The notes under the pieces are model-generated. The model did no database searches and had not been told where the DNA came from. It saw only the letters and a list, made by a program, of their open reading frames with translations. Position numbers and translations under genes: made by a program. Shown in pieces: positions 17,309 to 25,292 of a stretch of DNA of 35,328 nucleotides (position 1 is its first letter; each line of letters starts with the position of its first letter). The stretch covers positions 1 through 35,328 of the forward strand of contig JAJEAY010000221.1 in NCBI GenBank assembly GCA_022824145.1. Reading direction: 5' to 3'. Origin of the DNA: Rhodobacter sp. GTDB lineage: Bacteria; Pseudomonadota; Alphaproteobacteria; Rhodobacterales; Rhodobacteraceae.

Positions 17309-17871
17309 GTCTGCGCCTTCACCTCGGCAAGGTCGTTCCATACGTCTTGTTTCACGATCTTGCCGCCGGACACTTCGAAGCGGTCAATGAAGCGTATGCT
17401 GTCAAATTTCGTACCATCGGGCCATTCACCGCGAAGGGTGCCCCGGCAATAAACCACGGTCACGTCGTCCGGCCCCTTCGCCTCGTCAAAGCCGACGTAA
17501 TCCTTGGCCACGCAGTTGTAGCGCGGGCGCGACCACGCAATCAGCTCTTCTAGGGTCGCCAGAGTCTCCGCGCCGGGAAAGACCATCGTGAACCCTTGCC
17601 CCAGAAAGGATTTTGCCCTGTCCAAGTCACGCTGCTCCATGGCAGACAGGTAGTCCCTCACTATCGAGGAGGCCGAGGGCAGGGCGGGCGCGGGTGTGCG
17701 ATGGGTTCGGCCGCGCATATAGGACTTCGCGTTCATTTCATGGATCATGACCACCACGGCGTCCTCAGGTGCCGGAACCACCATGCGCAAGGCATCGGTC
17801 ATGGCCGCGCTCAGGCGCGTCCTGTCGTCGGCTGAGTAGCCTTCTATCAAATGTATCTCGATGACTGGCAC
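17305..17871 (-). CDS. Fusion of a 4-oxalocrotonate tautomerase domain and a SnoaL/NTF2-like domain
   Basis: A 188-residue protein with two small domains. Residues 1 to about 62 are a 4-oxalocrotonate tautomerase unit. It begins MPVIEIHLIEGYS, so Pro2 becomes the N-terminal catalytic base once Met is removed. A short Pro/Ala linker (60-66) leads into a SnoaL/NTF2-like domain (about 67-188: SIVRDYLSAMEQRDLDRAKSFL, then RFIDRFEVSGGKIVKQDVW). That fold commonly isomerises or binds small ligands. The start is GTG at 17871 with GAGG upstream, directly behind the promoter at 17903-17932, making this the first gene of the seven-gene operon. A two-step keto-enol or double-bond isomerase is a reasonable guess. 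Tautomerase identity is strong, the second domain moderately so. Confidence 0.82.
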   Translation of the reverse strand: MPVIEIHLIEGYSADDRTRLSAAMTDALRMVVPAPEDAVVVMIHEMNAKSYMRGRTHRTPAPALPSASSIVRDYLSAMEQRDLDRAKSFLGQGFTMVFPGAETLATLEELIAWSRPRYNCVAKDYVGFDEAKGPDDVTVVYCRGTLRGEWPDGTKFDSIRFIDRFEVSGGKIVKQDVWNDLAEVKAQT

Positions 17872-17902
17872 GCGCGCCTCACTTCCCTGATCCGCAAACC
17901 TT

Positions 17903-17936
17903 GATACAGGGGCAGGTGGACGGGAATGTCAATTCC
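17903..17936 (-). promoter_or_regulatory. Promoter of the seven-gene operon with overlapping palindrome
   Basis: On the - strand, TTGACA (plus-strand positions 32-27 of 179xx, i.e. 17927-17932) is a consensus -35. TGTATC (17903-17908) lies 18 bases downstream as a plausible -10. Transcription would start about 25 bases before the GTG at 17871. A palindrome GGAAT-gtca-ATTCC (17923-17936) covers the -35 hexamer, a good position for a repressor operator. The rest of the 151-base gap must also contain the promoter of leuC, which I cannot place confidently. Confidence 0.5.
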
Positions 17937-18022
17937 GATTGCCAGCAGTCCGCAGCCCTTGCTATCGGGAACCGCTCCGGCAATCCTCTGCTCTGACAAG
18001 AGGTCTACGTGCGAGGCAATCC

Positions 18023-19426
18023 GTGTCCGAACATCAGACACTGCTTGAAAAATTATGGAGCAGGAATGAAATCCTCAGGCGCGAGGACGGAACGTCGCTC
18101 CTGTGGGTCGGGCGCCACATGGTCCACGAGGGTTCACATCATGGTTTTGCCAAGATTGCGCAGCGGGGAATTCCTGTCGCCGAGCCGGGCCTGACCTTCG
18201 CCGTGGTCGATCATTATGCGCCAACGCGGGGCCGCGCCCGGATCGAAGACCCGAACATCGGCCGCATGATTTCGACCTTGGAAAAGAACGCCGAGACACA
18301 CGGCATTCGTATCTTCGGCCTGAACGATCCAAGGCAGGGTATCGTTCACGTGATTGGCCCGGAACTGGGCCTGACCGTGCCGGGTCTTTTGATCACCTGC
18401 GGCGATAGTCACACGTCAACCCACGGCGCGTTCGGAGCGTTGTCCTTCGGCATCGGCGCCACCGAGGTGTCCCATGTTCTGGCGACCCAGACAATTTGGC
18501 AAAAACATCCCAAATCCATGAAAGTCACGGTGGACGGCACGCTAGGCCCTGCGGTCAGCGCCAAAGATATTGCCCTGAACTGGATTGCCAGATACGGCGC
18601 AGATGGCGGGCGCGGCCATGCGGTCGAATTTGCAGGTCAAGCGATCCGGGCCCTGACGATGGAAGGGCGCATGACCCTTTGTAATCTGTCCATCGAAAGC
18701 GGCGCGCGGTTCGGCATGATTGCCCCGGATGAGAAGACGTTCCGTTACATCAACGGCCGCGAATTTGCCCCCAAGGGCTGTGATTGGAACAAGGCCTTGG
18801 AGCAATGGGCGACGCTGCGGACTGACACGGACGCAGTTTTCGATCGGGACATCAGATTTGATGCAAGCGACATCGCCCCGACCGTGACCTGGGGTACAAG
18901 CCCAGAGCAGGCGCTGCCGATATCCGAGTCCGTCCCGGACCCCAATACATTGGGCGAGGCGAAAGCGGCAGCAGCGCGTGCCGCATTGGACTATATGGGG
19001 CTGACTGCGGGTCGACCGATCGCTGGAACGCCCATAGACCAGGTTTTCATTGGATCCTGCACCAATGCAAGAATAGAGGATCTGCGCGCCGCCGCCGCGG
19101 TTCTGGCAGGAAGAATGTCAAAGGTTGCCGGAATCGTTTCGTCCGGGTCGACCCCGGTGAAGCAACAGGCCGAGGAAGAAGGGTTGGACCGGATCTTCAC
19201 CAGTGCCGGACTGTCCTGGGTGGAGTCGGGCTGCTCGATGTGCGTTGGGATGAACGGCGATCTGGTCGGTCCCGGCAAACGCTGTGCGTCGACGACGAAC
19301 CGCAATTTCCGCGGCAGACAAGGGCGGGGCGCGCGCACCCATCTGATGTCGCCTGCCATGGTCGCCGCCGCAGCCGTCACTGGCACCCTGACCGACGCGC
19401 GGGTCTTGCTGGAAGGGCGATCATGA
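18023..19426 (+). CDS. Aconitase-superfamily dehydratase large subunit, LeuC-like paralogue
   Basis: A 467-residue protein from the GTG at 18023 (GAGG upstream), almost the same length as E. coli LeuC. The 4Fe-4S cysteines are all present: Cys346 in GSCTN, Cys404 and Cys407 in GCSMC. ITCGDSHTSTHGAFGAL and STTNRNFRGRQGRG are also typical. It departs from canonical isopropylmalate isomerase where substrate is handled. The near-universal HEVTSPQAF reads HEGSHHGF, and the MDHN segment reads VDHYAPTRGR. This, and its place beside a methylisocitrate-lyase-type gene with no leuB, suggests hydration of another unsaturated dicarboxylate such as an alkylmaleate. Ordinary leucine biosynthesis remains the alternative. 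Confidence 0.85.
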   Translation: MSEHQTLLEKLWSRNEILRREDGTSLLWVGRHMVHEGSHHGFAKIAQRGIPVAEPGLTFAVVDHYAPTRGRARIEDPNIGRMISTLEKNAETHGIRIFGLNDPRQGIVHVIGPELGLTVPGLLITCGDSHTSTHGAFGALSFGIGATEVSHVLATQTIWQKHPKSMKVTVDGTLGPAVSAKDIALNWIARYGADGGRGHAVEFAGQAIRALTMEGRMTLCNLSIESGARFGMIAPDEKTFRYINGREFAPKGCDWNKALEQWATLRTDTDAVFDRDIRFDASDIAPTVTWGTSPEQALPISESVPDPNTLGEAKAAAARAALDYMGLTAGRPIAGTPIDQVFIGSCTNARIEDLRAAAAVLAGRMSKVAGIVSSGSTPVKQQAEEEGLDRIFTSAGLSWVESGCSMCVGMNGDLVGPGKRCASTTNRNFRGRQGRGARTHLMSPAMVAAAAVTGTLTDARVLLEGRS

Positions 19427-20031
19427 CGGCGGGGTGGACGAAACACCAAGGGTCTCTTGTGGCCTTACCGCTTGAGAACGTGGACACGGACCAGATCATT
19501 CCGGCGCGGTTCATGTCAACACCGCGCAGCGAAGGCTATGGCGGCTTCCTGTTTCACGACTTGTCGCGGGATGCCGACGGCAGGCATGCCCCCGACTTCC
19601 CTGTCAGGACCCCAAACAGCGCCACGGTTTTGATCGCCGGGCGGAACTTTGGATGTGGCTCTTCGCGTGAGGCTGCGGTCTACGCTTTGGCGGATGCAGG
19701 GTTCAGGGCGGTTTTCGCTCCTAGCTTTGGTGACATTTTTGCGGCCAATGCGGTTAACAACGGTCTGTTGCCCGGATGCGTGTCGGATGACAGCATCGAC
19801 GCGTTGGTTGCGCAGGCGTCAGTGGCGCACAGCATGGCAACGGTCGACCTTGAGGATTCAAAGATCATTGTCGCGGACCTCAAGGTGGATTTTCAGGTCG
19901 ACCCGGTCTGGCGTACAAAGCTGATGAACGGATGGGACGACATCGACCTCACCAAAACGACAGAAGCCAAGATCTCGGCGTATCGAAAACGCTTGGAACA
20001 GTCCTCGCCCTGGATTTGGCGTGTTGGCTGA
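19423..20031 (+). CDS. Aconitase-superfamily dehydratase small subunit, LeuD-like
   Basis: A 202-residue swivel-domain subunit, the normal bacterial LeuD length, with the conserved VDTDQIIPARF at 20-30 and GRNFGCGSSRE at 73-83. The ATG overlaps the large-subunit stop (ATGA) and has GGAAGGG upstream, so the two are translationally coupled partners of one heterodimeric hydratase. The substrate loop after IIP reads ARFMSTPRSEGYGG rather than the E. coli KQFLQKVTRTGFG. This agrees with the altered large subunit in pointing to a different side chain on the substrate. No leuB or other leucine gene follows; instead a decayed region begins. Confidence 0.85.
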   Translation: MTAGWTKHQGSLVALPLENVDTDQIIPARFMSTPRSEGYGGFLFHDLSRDADGRHAPDFPVRTPNSATVLIAGRNFGCGSSREAAVYALADAGFRAVFAPSFGDIFAANAVNNGLLPGCVSDDSIDALVAQASVAHSMATVDLEDSKIIVADLKVDFQVDPVWRTKLMNGWDDIDLTKTTEAKISAYRKRLEQSSPWIWRVG

Positions 20032-20876
20032 AGCTTTCTCAGGGTGTTCTGTTCAGCACGGATCAGTTTTCGATAGGGTTGCAAAAACAGCTGGGTTATG
20101 CCCGACGCATTTAAAAGGAATGTAAACGCTGCCTGCTGCTCAGCAGCCACTGTTGCACTGATGTGCATTTGTGAATGCCCATTGAGTATGTGGAGTTGAG
20201 CCGGTCACGCTCTTCAGCCGCAGTGATTTCAGACAGCAAACGTTCAACGTGGGGGGCGCTGACGGTTGTTAGGCAGGAGAAAGCCGACTCTGACAGCGTT
20301 GCTTTGGCAATCTGTTTTCAGCCTCAATGAGGGCCTGATCCATCTGCCCGGAGGCGCGAAGGAACAACCGCCATGGCCAGCGAAACCAGGTGGCAATATC
20401 GCCGTCACGGGCCGCCTTAGAGCATCTGTTTTTCGTAGCGTGGCGGTACAAATTTCCCGGAGGTTCTGAATTGCTCCAGTCGATATCTGACTTCCCGTGG
20501 GACTTCATCATATGGGCTTGAATCCTAAGGCGGCATTCTTCGGAATTCCGGCGGCGGATGGCTTCCAGGATGCACAGATACCCAAAGATGAATGGTTTTT
20601 CCGTGCCAAGAGGCATATTCGCGGACGCCATAATATGCCTGCTGAACAAAAGGCATGCCTGCCCCGCTTTCAGCGCCATGCTTCCGATATCGTTTTTTGA
20701 GCACTCCGACAGTTCTCCGTGCAGCTGCATTTGAAGGACATCGAGCTGGGCGCTGTTCCGCATCGGTTTAGTTCTTCAATCTTCAAGGACGTCAGGATTG
20801 AACCAGTTTGGACTATGACGGAACTGCGCCGCAGGTCGAGGCCCGGCGGAGCGGATCATGGCGCCGCCGGTTTCGG
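20032..20876. other. Stretch without an intact gene
   Basis: About 850 bases follow the leuD-like gene with no convincing intact coding region. Codon use and composition differ visibly from the preceding operons. The only protein-like signal I see is the possible regulator remnant on the - strand given separately. No insertion-sequence ends, tRNA or terminator with a U-tract could be recognised. Confidence 0.5.
20269..20763 (-). pseudogene. Possible remnant of a GntR-family regulator (FCD domain)
   Basis: A 164-residue open frame. Its middle section, CILEAIRRRNSEECRLRIQAHMMKSH, resembles the last helices of the FCD ligand-binding domain of FadR-type GntR regulators (H-x-x-I-x-x-AI ... A/R-x-x-I-x-x-H). 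No winged-helix domain is found upstream, and the residues after this block match nothing I recognise. If correct it would be a decayed regulator, perhaps once of the neighbouring operons. The resemblance is short and could be chance. Confidence 0.25.
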
Positions 20877-21071
20877 TCACCTGATGAAGGCTGCCAGCCT
20901 GTCACGGGCCGCATTGTTGATCCACTGTGACCAGACATCCGGATAGCTGGTCAGAAAGTGGATGGCGGCTTTCTCCGCCGAGGCGCTGTTCTCCTGCTGC
21001 CATGCCAGAAGCGTGCTCAGCAGGCCTAAATCAAAGCTGACCATTGCCATCAGTTCTGCCAAGTCTGGCTC
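20877..21071 (-). pseudogene. 3' remnant of a glycine betaine/proline ABC transporter binding protein gene
   Basis: The last roughly 64 codons of a - strand frame read like the C-terminus of a ProX/OpuAC-type binding protein: DLAELMAMVSFDLGLLS, then LLAWQQENSASAEKAAIHFL and PDVWSQWINNAARDRLAAF. The recurring pattern of a late tryptophan-rich helix pair ending in W-x-x-W and A-R-x-K/R-L is typical of those proteins. Upstream of about 21071 the frame loses resemblance, and the other 250 or so residues and the signal peptide are missing. It is therefore a truncated, presumably dead, gene. Confidence 0.55.
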
Positions 21072-21361
21072 GCGGCCAGTCAGATCCGAATCCTGGCACG
21101 CCCGTGGCCGTGTCATGCCAGCCACCTGTTCGTTGTGGGGGGATTGTACCGCGGTACAGCATTGGCAATGTGTTCGCTTGGGCACTCCGATGGCACGGCT
21201 TCCCTTTCTGCGCACGGTCACCGCCGAAGTAATCCAGGGTACCGGACGCCAAGGGATTGGTCATATACTCTTTCTGAAGCCTTGGGCTAACGCACAATTG
21301 AGTTGCCTCACGGGCCGCTACATATTATGAAACTGACTTGGCAGCAGACAGGCAGGCGCGG

Positions 21362-21967
21362 ATGTCAATTGAGGCGAAACCCAGCATTGGCCGCAGAGGT
21401 TTTCTCGGCGGGGCAGTGTCTGTCGCGACCGGACTGGCGGTGCCGGCAGTGGCACAGAACGCGGACAGTTCCTTCGCGGTCGAAACGGAAGCCACCGAGA
21501 CCGTTCGAAGGAACATATCCGGCTTCCGGCTTCTGGATTGGAAAGAGTATTTCAACGATACCAGAAACGGCGCCGTACTTGCCGATACGAAATCGCGGAC
21601 TCTGCACTTCTGGTCCGAGGATCTTTCCGTTTACAGGCTCTATCCGACCAGCGTGCCATCAACTGAGGATCTCACCCGCCGCGGTCGCACCAAAGTCGTC
21701 AGGAAGGTGGAAGGTCCGTCTTGGAGTCCCACGCCGGAGATGCTCAAGCGCAATCCGGAATGGCCACATTTTGTTCCGCCCGGCCCGGACAACCCGATGG
21801 GAACCCATGCGCTTTACCTTTCCTGGAGGTATTACCGAATCCATGGCACCCATGACACCCGAAAGATCGGAAGGCGGGCTTCGAGTGGCTGCATCGGTCT
21901 TTACAACGAGCACATCGCCGAACTGTTCTCTATGACGAAGGTGGGAACGCAGGTGCTTCTCGTCTGA
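21362..21967 (+). CDS. Tat-exported L,D-transpeptidase (YkuD domain)
   Basis: A 201-residue periplasmic enzyme expected to form 3-3 peptidoglycan crosslinks or attach proteins to peptidoglycan. The N-terminus carries a twin-arginine signal (RRGFLGG at 11-17, likely cleavage after AVA near residue 31). The YkuD active site is seen as HGTHD (161-165) and ASSGCIGLYN with catalytic Cys177. The arginine that usually follows the cysteine (SxGCxR) is glycine here, a variant I believe occurs in some alphaproteobacterial paralogues. I use the ATG at 21362; a TTG eight codons earlier is less likely. It is monocistronic and convergent with hemH. Confidence 0.88.
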   Translation: MSIEAKPSIGRRGFLGGAVSVATGLAVPAVAQNADSSFAVETEATETVRRNISGFRLLDWKEYFNDTRNGAVLADTKSRTLHFWSEDLSVYRLYPTSVPSTEDLTRRGRTKVVRKVEGPSWSPTPEMLKRNPEWPHFVPPGPDNPMGTHALYLSWRYYRIHGTHDTRKIGRRASSGCIGLYNEHIAELFSMTKVGTQVLLV

Positions 21968-22069
21968 CCGGGTGGATTCCGGCCTATTCCGTTTGTGGCT
22001 GAAGACCACGCTCATTCCTGAATTTCGGGTGACTGCCGAATGACTTCCGACGCCGTCGACAGCCCTTCA

Positions 22070-23125
22070 TTACAGCCATCCCCCGAGATTCGCCTCAATC
22101 GTCTCGCATAAAGCGTCGATATGCGCGTCACCGTCGTTCAGGCAAGGAATGTAGGTGAATCGATCCCCGCCCGCCTGCTCAAAGCTGTCCCGGATTTCCT
22201 CCTGTATCTCTTCCAGAGTTTCGATGCAGTCGGCGGCGAAGGCCGGAGCGACAACGGCTATTCTTTTCCTTCCGGATTCGGCCAGTCTGGCGACTTCCTG
22301 CACCGTGTATGGCCGAAGCCATTCTTCCGAGCCGAATACGGATTGAAAAGTCGTCGTGACTTCGGCAGGACTCCAGCCAAGCCGCTCCGTCAGCAGCCGC
22401 GTCGTTTTCTGGCATTGGCAGTGGTAGGGGTCGCCTTCCGCCAGGTATCGCTGCGGCATTCCATGATAGGACACGACGAGCATGTCAGGCCGCTCATCAA
22501 GCTCTGAATATGCGAGCTCGACTGACTGAGCCAATGCGTTGATGTAGCTTTTCTGGTCGAAATAAGCTGGCACGACGCGAGCGGCTGGCTGCCACCGTTC
22601 CTCCATCAGCGCCCGGAAGAACTCGTCATTTGCCGTAGCTGATGTGGCGCCTGCATACTGTGGATAGAGCGGGAAGAAGAGAATCCTGCGGCAGCCCTTT
22701 GCCGCCAGTTCCCGGACTTTGAGCTTTGTTGCGGGATTGCCGTAACGCATGCAGAAATCCACGACGATGCTATCGCCGTATCGTTCCGCCATACGCTCTG
22801 CGATCTTGGCGGTCTGGGCTTTGGTGATCGTCAGCAATGGGCTTTCGTCAGCCTCATAGTTCCAGATCGAGCGGTAAGCCGCACCCGACGTGAACGGCCG
22901 CTTCGTAAGTATGATCAGCTGCAGCAGCGGCTGCCATTTCCAGCGGGGGTAGTCGATGACACGCCGATCCGAAAGGAATTCGTTCAGGTATCGCCGCATT
23001 GGCCAGTATCCGAATCCGTCTGGAGTTCCGAGATTCGCCAGCAGGACACCTACCTTGGCGGGCGGTACCGGTGGATGGTCCGCCGGAGCATGGTCGGAGC
23101 ATTGGACGGGATGGCTGCTTTGCAT
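22070..23125 (-). CDS. hemH: Ferrochelatase
   Basis: A 351-residue ferrochelatase that inserts ferrous iron into protoporphyrin IX in the last step of heme synthesis. It shows VLLANLGTPDG, FPLYPQYAGAT, the catalytic-histidine segment SYHGMPQRY, FQSVFGSEEWLRPYT and the signature PAFAADCIETLEEI. The ATG at 23125 has AGGAAA upstream. A start 22 codons earlier would overlap the neighbouring methyltransferase's 3' end region and adds an unrelated tail. It follows the methyltransferase gene on the same strand with a 62-base gap. Confidence 0.95.
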   Translation of the reverse strand: MQSSHPVQCSDHAPADHPPVPPAKVGVLLANLGTPDGFGYWPMRRYLNEFLSDRRVIDYPRWKWQPLLQLIILTKRPFTSGAAYRSIWNYEADESPLLTITKAQTAKIAERMAERYGDSIVVDFCMRYGNPATKLKVRELAAKGCRRILFFPLYPQYAGATSATANDEFFRALMEERWQPAARVVPAYFDQKSYINALAQSVELAYSELDERPDMLVVSYHGMPQRYLAEGDPYHCQCQKTTRLLTERLGWSPAEVTTTFQSVFGSEEWLRPYTVQEVARLAESGRKRIAVVAPAFAADCIETLEEIQEEIRDSFEQAGGDRFTYIPCLNDGDAHIDALCETIEANLGGWL

Positions 23126-23187
23126 GGAAATTTCCTGATTGGATGCGGTTTGCCTCCAAACTAGCGGCACGCGTTCATTGGTCAATC

Positions 23188-24015
23188 TCAACCGGTCAAA
23201 ACGGTCTCTTCGACATCCAGCGCGTCAGCGAGGCGCTGTGCCGCCGATCCAGGGCGCAGTGGTTTCGGCTGGCTTGGATCCGGAGCCCAGCCTGTAAGGT
23301 ATATAATCTCAAACGTAACGACAACGCGCCCGTCAGATCCATGCAATGCATCTCGATAGCGCCGTTCGGCTTCGATGAAGAGGTCCCTTTGCGTAAAAGA
23401 TCTGGAACGCGCCGCCATCGCGTTCGATTCTCCCATCAAACGAAGATCCCGCATCAGTTCCGGCAGACCGAAATATGTAACTTTATGGGTAACGCTGTCT
23501 GCAACCGGCAAGGCGAATCCCGCCCGCTGCAGCAGTGATCCGAGATCCCGGATCTCCGCCATTGGTACCACGCGCGGCGAAATTCCACCTCGCAGTTTTG
23601 CCTCGGATTCGGCAAGAGCCGTGCGCAGTTCGCAGAGAGTCTGTCCACCGGGCAGCGCGGCCAGGAACAGGCCGTCAGGTTTAAGTGCGCGGCGCGCCTG
23701 GATCAGCTGTGCGACAGCATCGTCGGCCCAGTGCAATGCCATGCCATGGATCACAAGATCATGCGCCCCGGCTTCAAGATCGAGCAGTTCTGTGTCTTCC
23801 ACAGGTTTCACATCTGGCAGGACGCCCTCCCAGACCTCCGGCCAGCCGGTAATCACGGCGGGCGAACGGAAAGTACGGTTTACAAGGGAGAGCCTTTCCT
23901 TGACTTCGGATACCGCTTCGTTCTGCAGGAACAGCGCCGGACCGCCTGACTGCCGCGCCCGCCGACGGTTGCGGATCAGAGCGGCGCGGTCAGTCAGTTT
24001 GGGTGGGCTTTGCAT
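23188..24015 (-). CDS. SAM-dependent methyltransferase-fold protein (BioC/NDUFAF5-like)
   Basis: A 275-residue protein related to BioC and the mitochondrial complex I factor NDUFAF5. Family segments are VIHGMALHWADD, QARRALKPDGLFLAALPGG, RDLGSLLQRAGFALPVADS, and the terminal TFEIIYLTGWAPDPSQPKPLRPGSA. The usual glycine-rich SAM-binding motif I near residue 55 is not visible (ITGWPEVWEGVLPD instead). Cofactor binding may thus be altered, as I recall for Rhodobacteraceae orthologues. It diverges from grxC across 184 bases. The function may be assembly or hydroxylation of a respiratory subunit, but this is inference. Confidence 0.8.
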   Translation of the reverse strand: MQSPPKLTDRAALIRNRRRARQSGGPALFLQNEAVSEVKERLSLVNRTFRSPAVITGWPEVWEGVLPDVKPVEDTELLDLEAGAHDLVIHGMALHWADDAVAQLIQARRALKPDGLFLAALPGGQTLCELRTALAESEAKLRGGISPRVVPMAEIRDLGSLLQRAGFALPVADSVTHKVTYFGLPELMRDLRLMGESNAMAARSRSFTQRDLFIEAERRYRDALHGSDGRVVVTFEIIYLTGWAPDPSQPKPLRPGSAAQRLADALDVEETVLTG

Positions 24016-24199
24016 GATCCGGAGCGATGTGGCTTCAGAAGGTTTCGTATGTGTTTCGGGTCGGGATGCAAAGTCGATAGGGAGGCCGATCTCAGAGTCA
24101 GGGGCTCCGCAATCCGGGTTGGCTGGATATTCGGGCGACTTTGTGCCGTGCGTTGTGATTGGACCCTTAAGTCACTATCTCAGGGCGGGGACAGCTACG

Positions 24200-24457
24200 A
24201 TGAAATCAGTTGAGATATACAGTTCGCGTCTATGCGGTTACTGCCTTGCAGCCAAGCAGCTGCTGGCCGCCAAGGGTGTGTCGTTTGAGGAAATAGATCT
24301 TTCGAGAGTCCCGGCCCGGCGAACCGAAATGATGCAGAGGTCAGGTGGACGGAAGACCGTTCCCCAGGTGTTTGTCGATGGGACACATGTTGGAGGCTTC
24401 GACGATCTTGTCGGGCTTGATGCAGACGGCAGGCTCGACGCCCTTCTCGGTGGCTGA
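24200..24457 (+). CDS. grxC: Glutaredoxin 3
   Basis: An 85-residue cytoplasmic glutaredoxin, the standard GrxC size. The active site is CGYC at residues 12-15 (CPYC in E. coli; Gly is frequent in alphaproteobacteria). TVPQVFVDGTHVGG and the adjoining DDL form the glutathione-binding cis-proline loop and C-terminal contact. The ATG is chosen from the start of the thioredoxin fold (VEIYSSRLC). It is followed one base later by the carbon-nitrogen hydrolase gene, so the pair is one operon. Confidence 0.95.
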   Translation: MKSVEIYSSRLCGYCLAAKQLLAAKGVSFEEIDLSRVPARRTEMMQRSGGRKTVPQVFVDGTHVGGFDDLVGLDADGRLDALLGG

Positions 24458-24458
24458 A

Positions 24459-25292
24459 ATGCGCGCCGCCCTCATTCAGCTCACGTCTTCAGATGATCCA
24501 GTCGCAAATCTGGCGGTCACACGGGAGTTTGTCGCGCAGGCGGCCACGGAGGGCGCTGACCTGATCCTGACACCTGAAGTCACGAACTGTGTCTCGACAA
24601 GCCGATCCCGGCAGGCTGAGATCCTGCGTCACGAAAGAGAGGACGGGACACTTGCCGCCTTAAGGGAAGATTCAGCGCGGATGAAGGCATGGCTCCTGAT
24701 CGGTTCGCTGGCGCTGAAGTCGGACGATCCGAACGGACGTTTTGTCAATCGCTCGTTCCTGATCGCTCCTGATGGTTCGATTGCCGAAAGGTACGACAAA
24801 ATCCATATGTTCGATGTGGCGATCTCGGAGTCCGAGACCTATCGCGAATCCTCTGGCTACCGGCCCGGCAACCGAGCGGTAGTTGCCGATACTCCGCTTG
24901 CCAGAATTGGAATGACGGTCTGCTATGACCTGCGCTTTCCCGCGCTCTACCGTGTATTGGCGCAGGAGGGAGTTCAGATATTCACGATACCGTCGGCGTT
25001 TTCGCCTGTCACCGGTGCTGCGCATTGGGAAACGCTCCTATGCGCAAGGGCGATCGAGAACGGAGCCTTCGTTCTGGCGCCCGCTCAGTGCGGAGAGCAC
25101 CCGGCGCTTTCGGGAAAGACACGGCGCACCTACGGGCATTCACTTGCGGTCGCGCCTTGGGGTGAGATTCTTGCGGACGGTGGCCAATCGCCTGGACTGA
25201 CGATGGTCGATCTCGATCTGGGAAAGGTGGAGTTGGCGCATCGCAGAATACCGTCTCTGTCTCACGACCGTGATTTCGCGCTGTCACCATGA
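24459..25292 (+). CDS. Carbon-nitrogen hydrolase (Nit1/omega-amidase-like)
   Basis: A 277-residue nitrilase-superfamily amidase with all three catalytic residues visible: Glu in LTPEVTN, Lys in YDKIHMFD, and Cys in TVCYDLRFP. The FDVAISESETYRESSGYRPG segment places it near Nit1-type deaminated-glutathione amidases and omega-amidases, which hydrolyse dead-end amides in the cytoplasm. Its partnership with grxC fits a role in glutathione repair. The ATG at 24459 follows the grxC stop by one base. A GTG three codons upstream overlaps grxC and is possible. The stop overlaps an ATG (25289), as if another gene once followed. Confidence 0.9.
   Translation: MRAALIQLTSSDDPVANLAVTREFVAQAATEGADLILTPEVTNCVSTSRSRQAEILRHEREDGTLAALREDSARMKAWLLIGSLALKSDDPNGRFVNRSFLIAPDGSIAERYDKIHMFDVAISESETYRESSGYRPGNRAVVADTPLARIGMTVCYDLRFPALYRVLAQEGVQIFTIPSAFSPVTGAAHWETLLCARAIENGAFVLAPAQCGEHPALSGKTRRTYGHSLAVAPWGEILADGGQSPGLTMVDLDLGKVELAHRRIPSLSHDRDFALSP

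Noticed and set aside
17847-18041. A 64-codon - strand frame across the divergent promoter before the leuC-like gene
   Set aside because: It overlaps both the promoter and the start of leuC and has no family resemblance.
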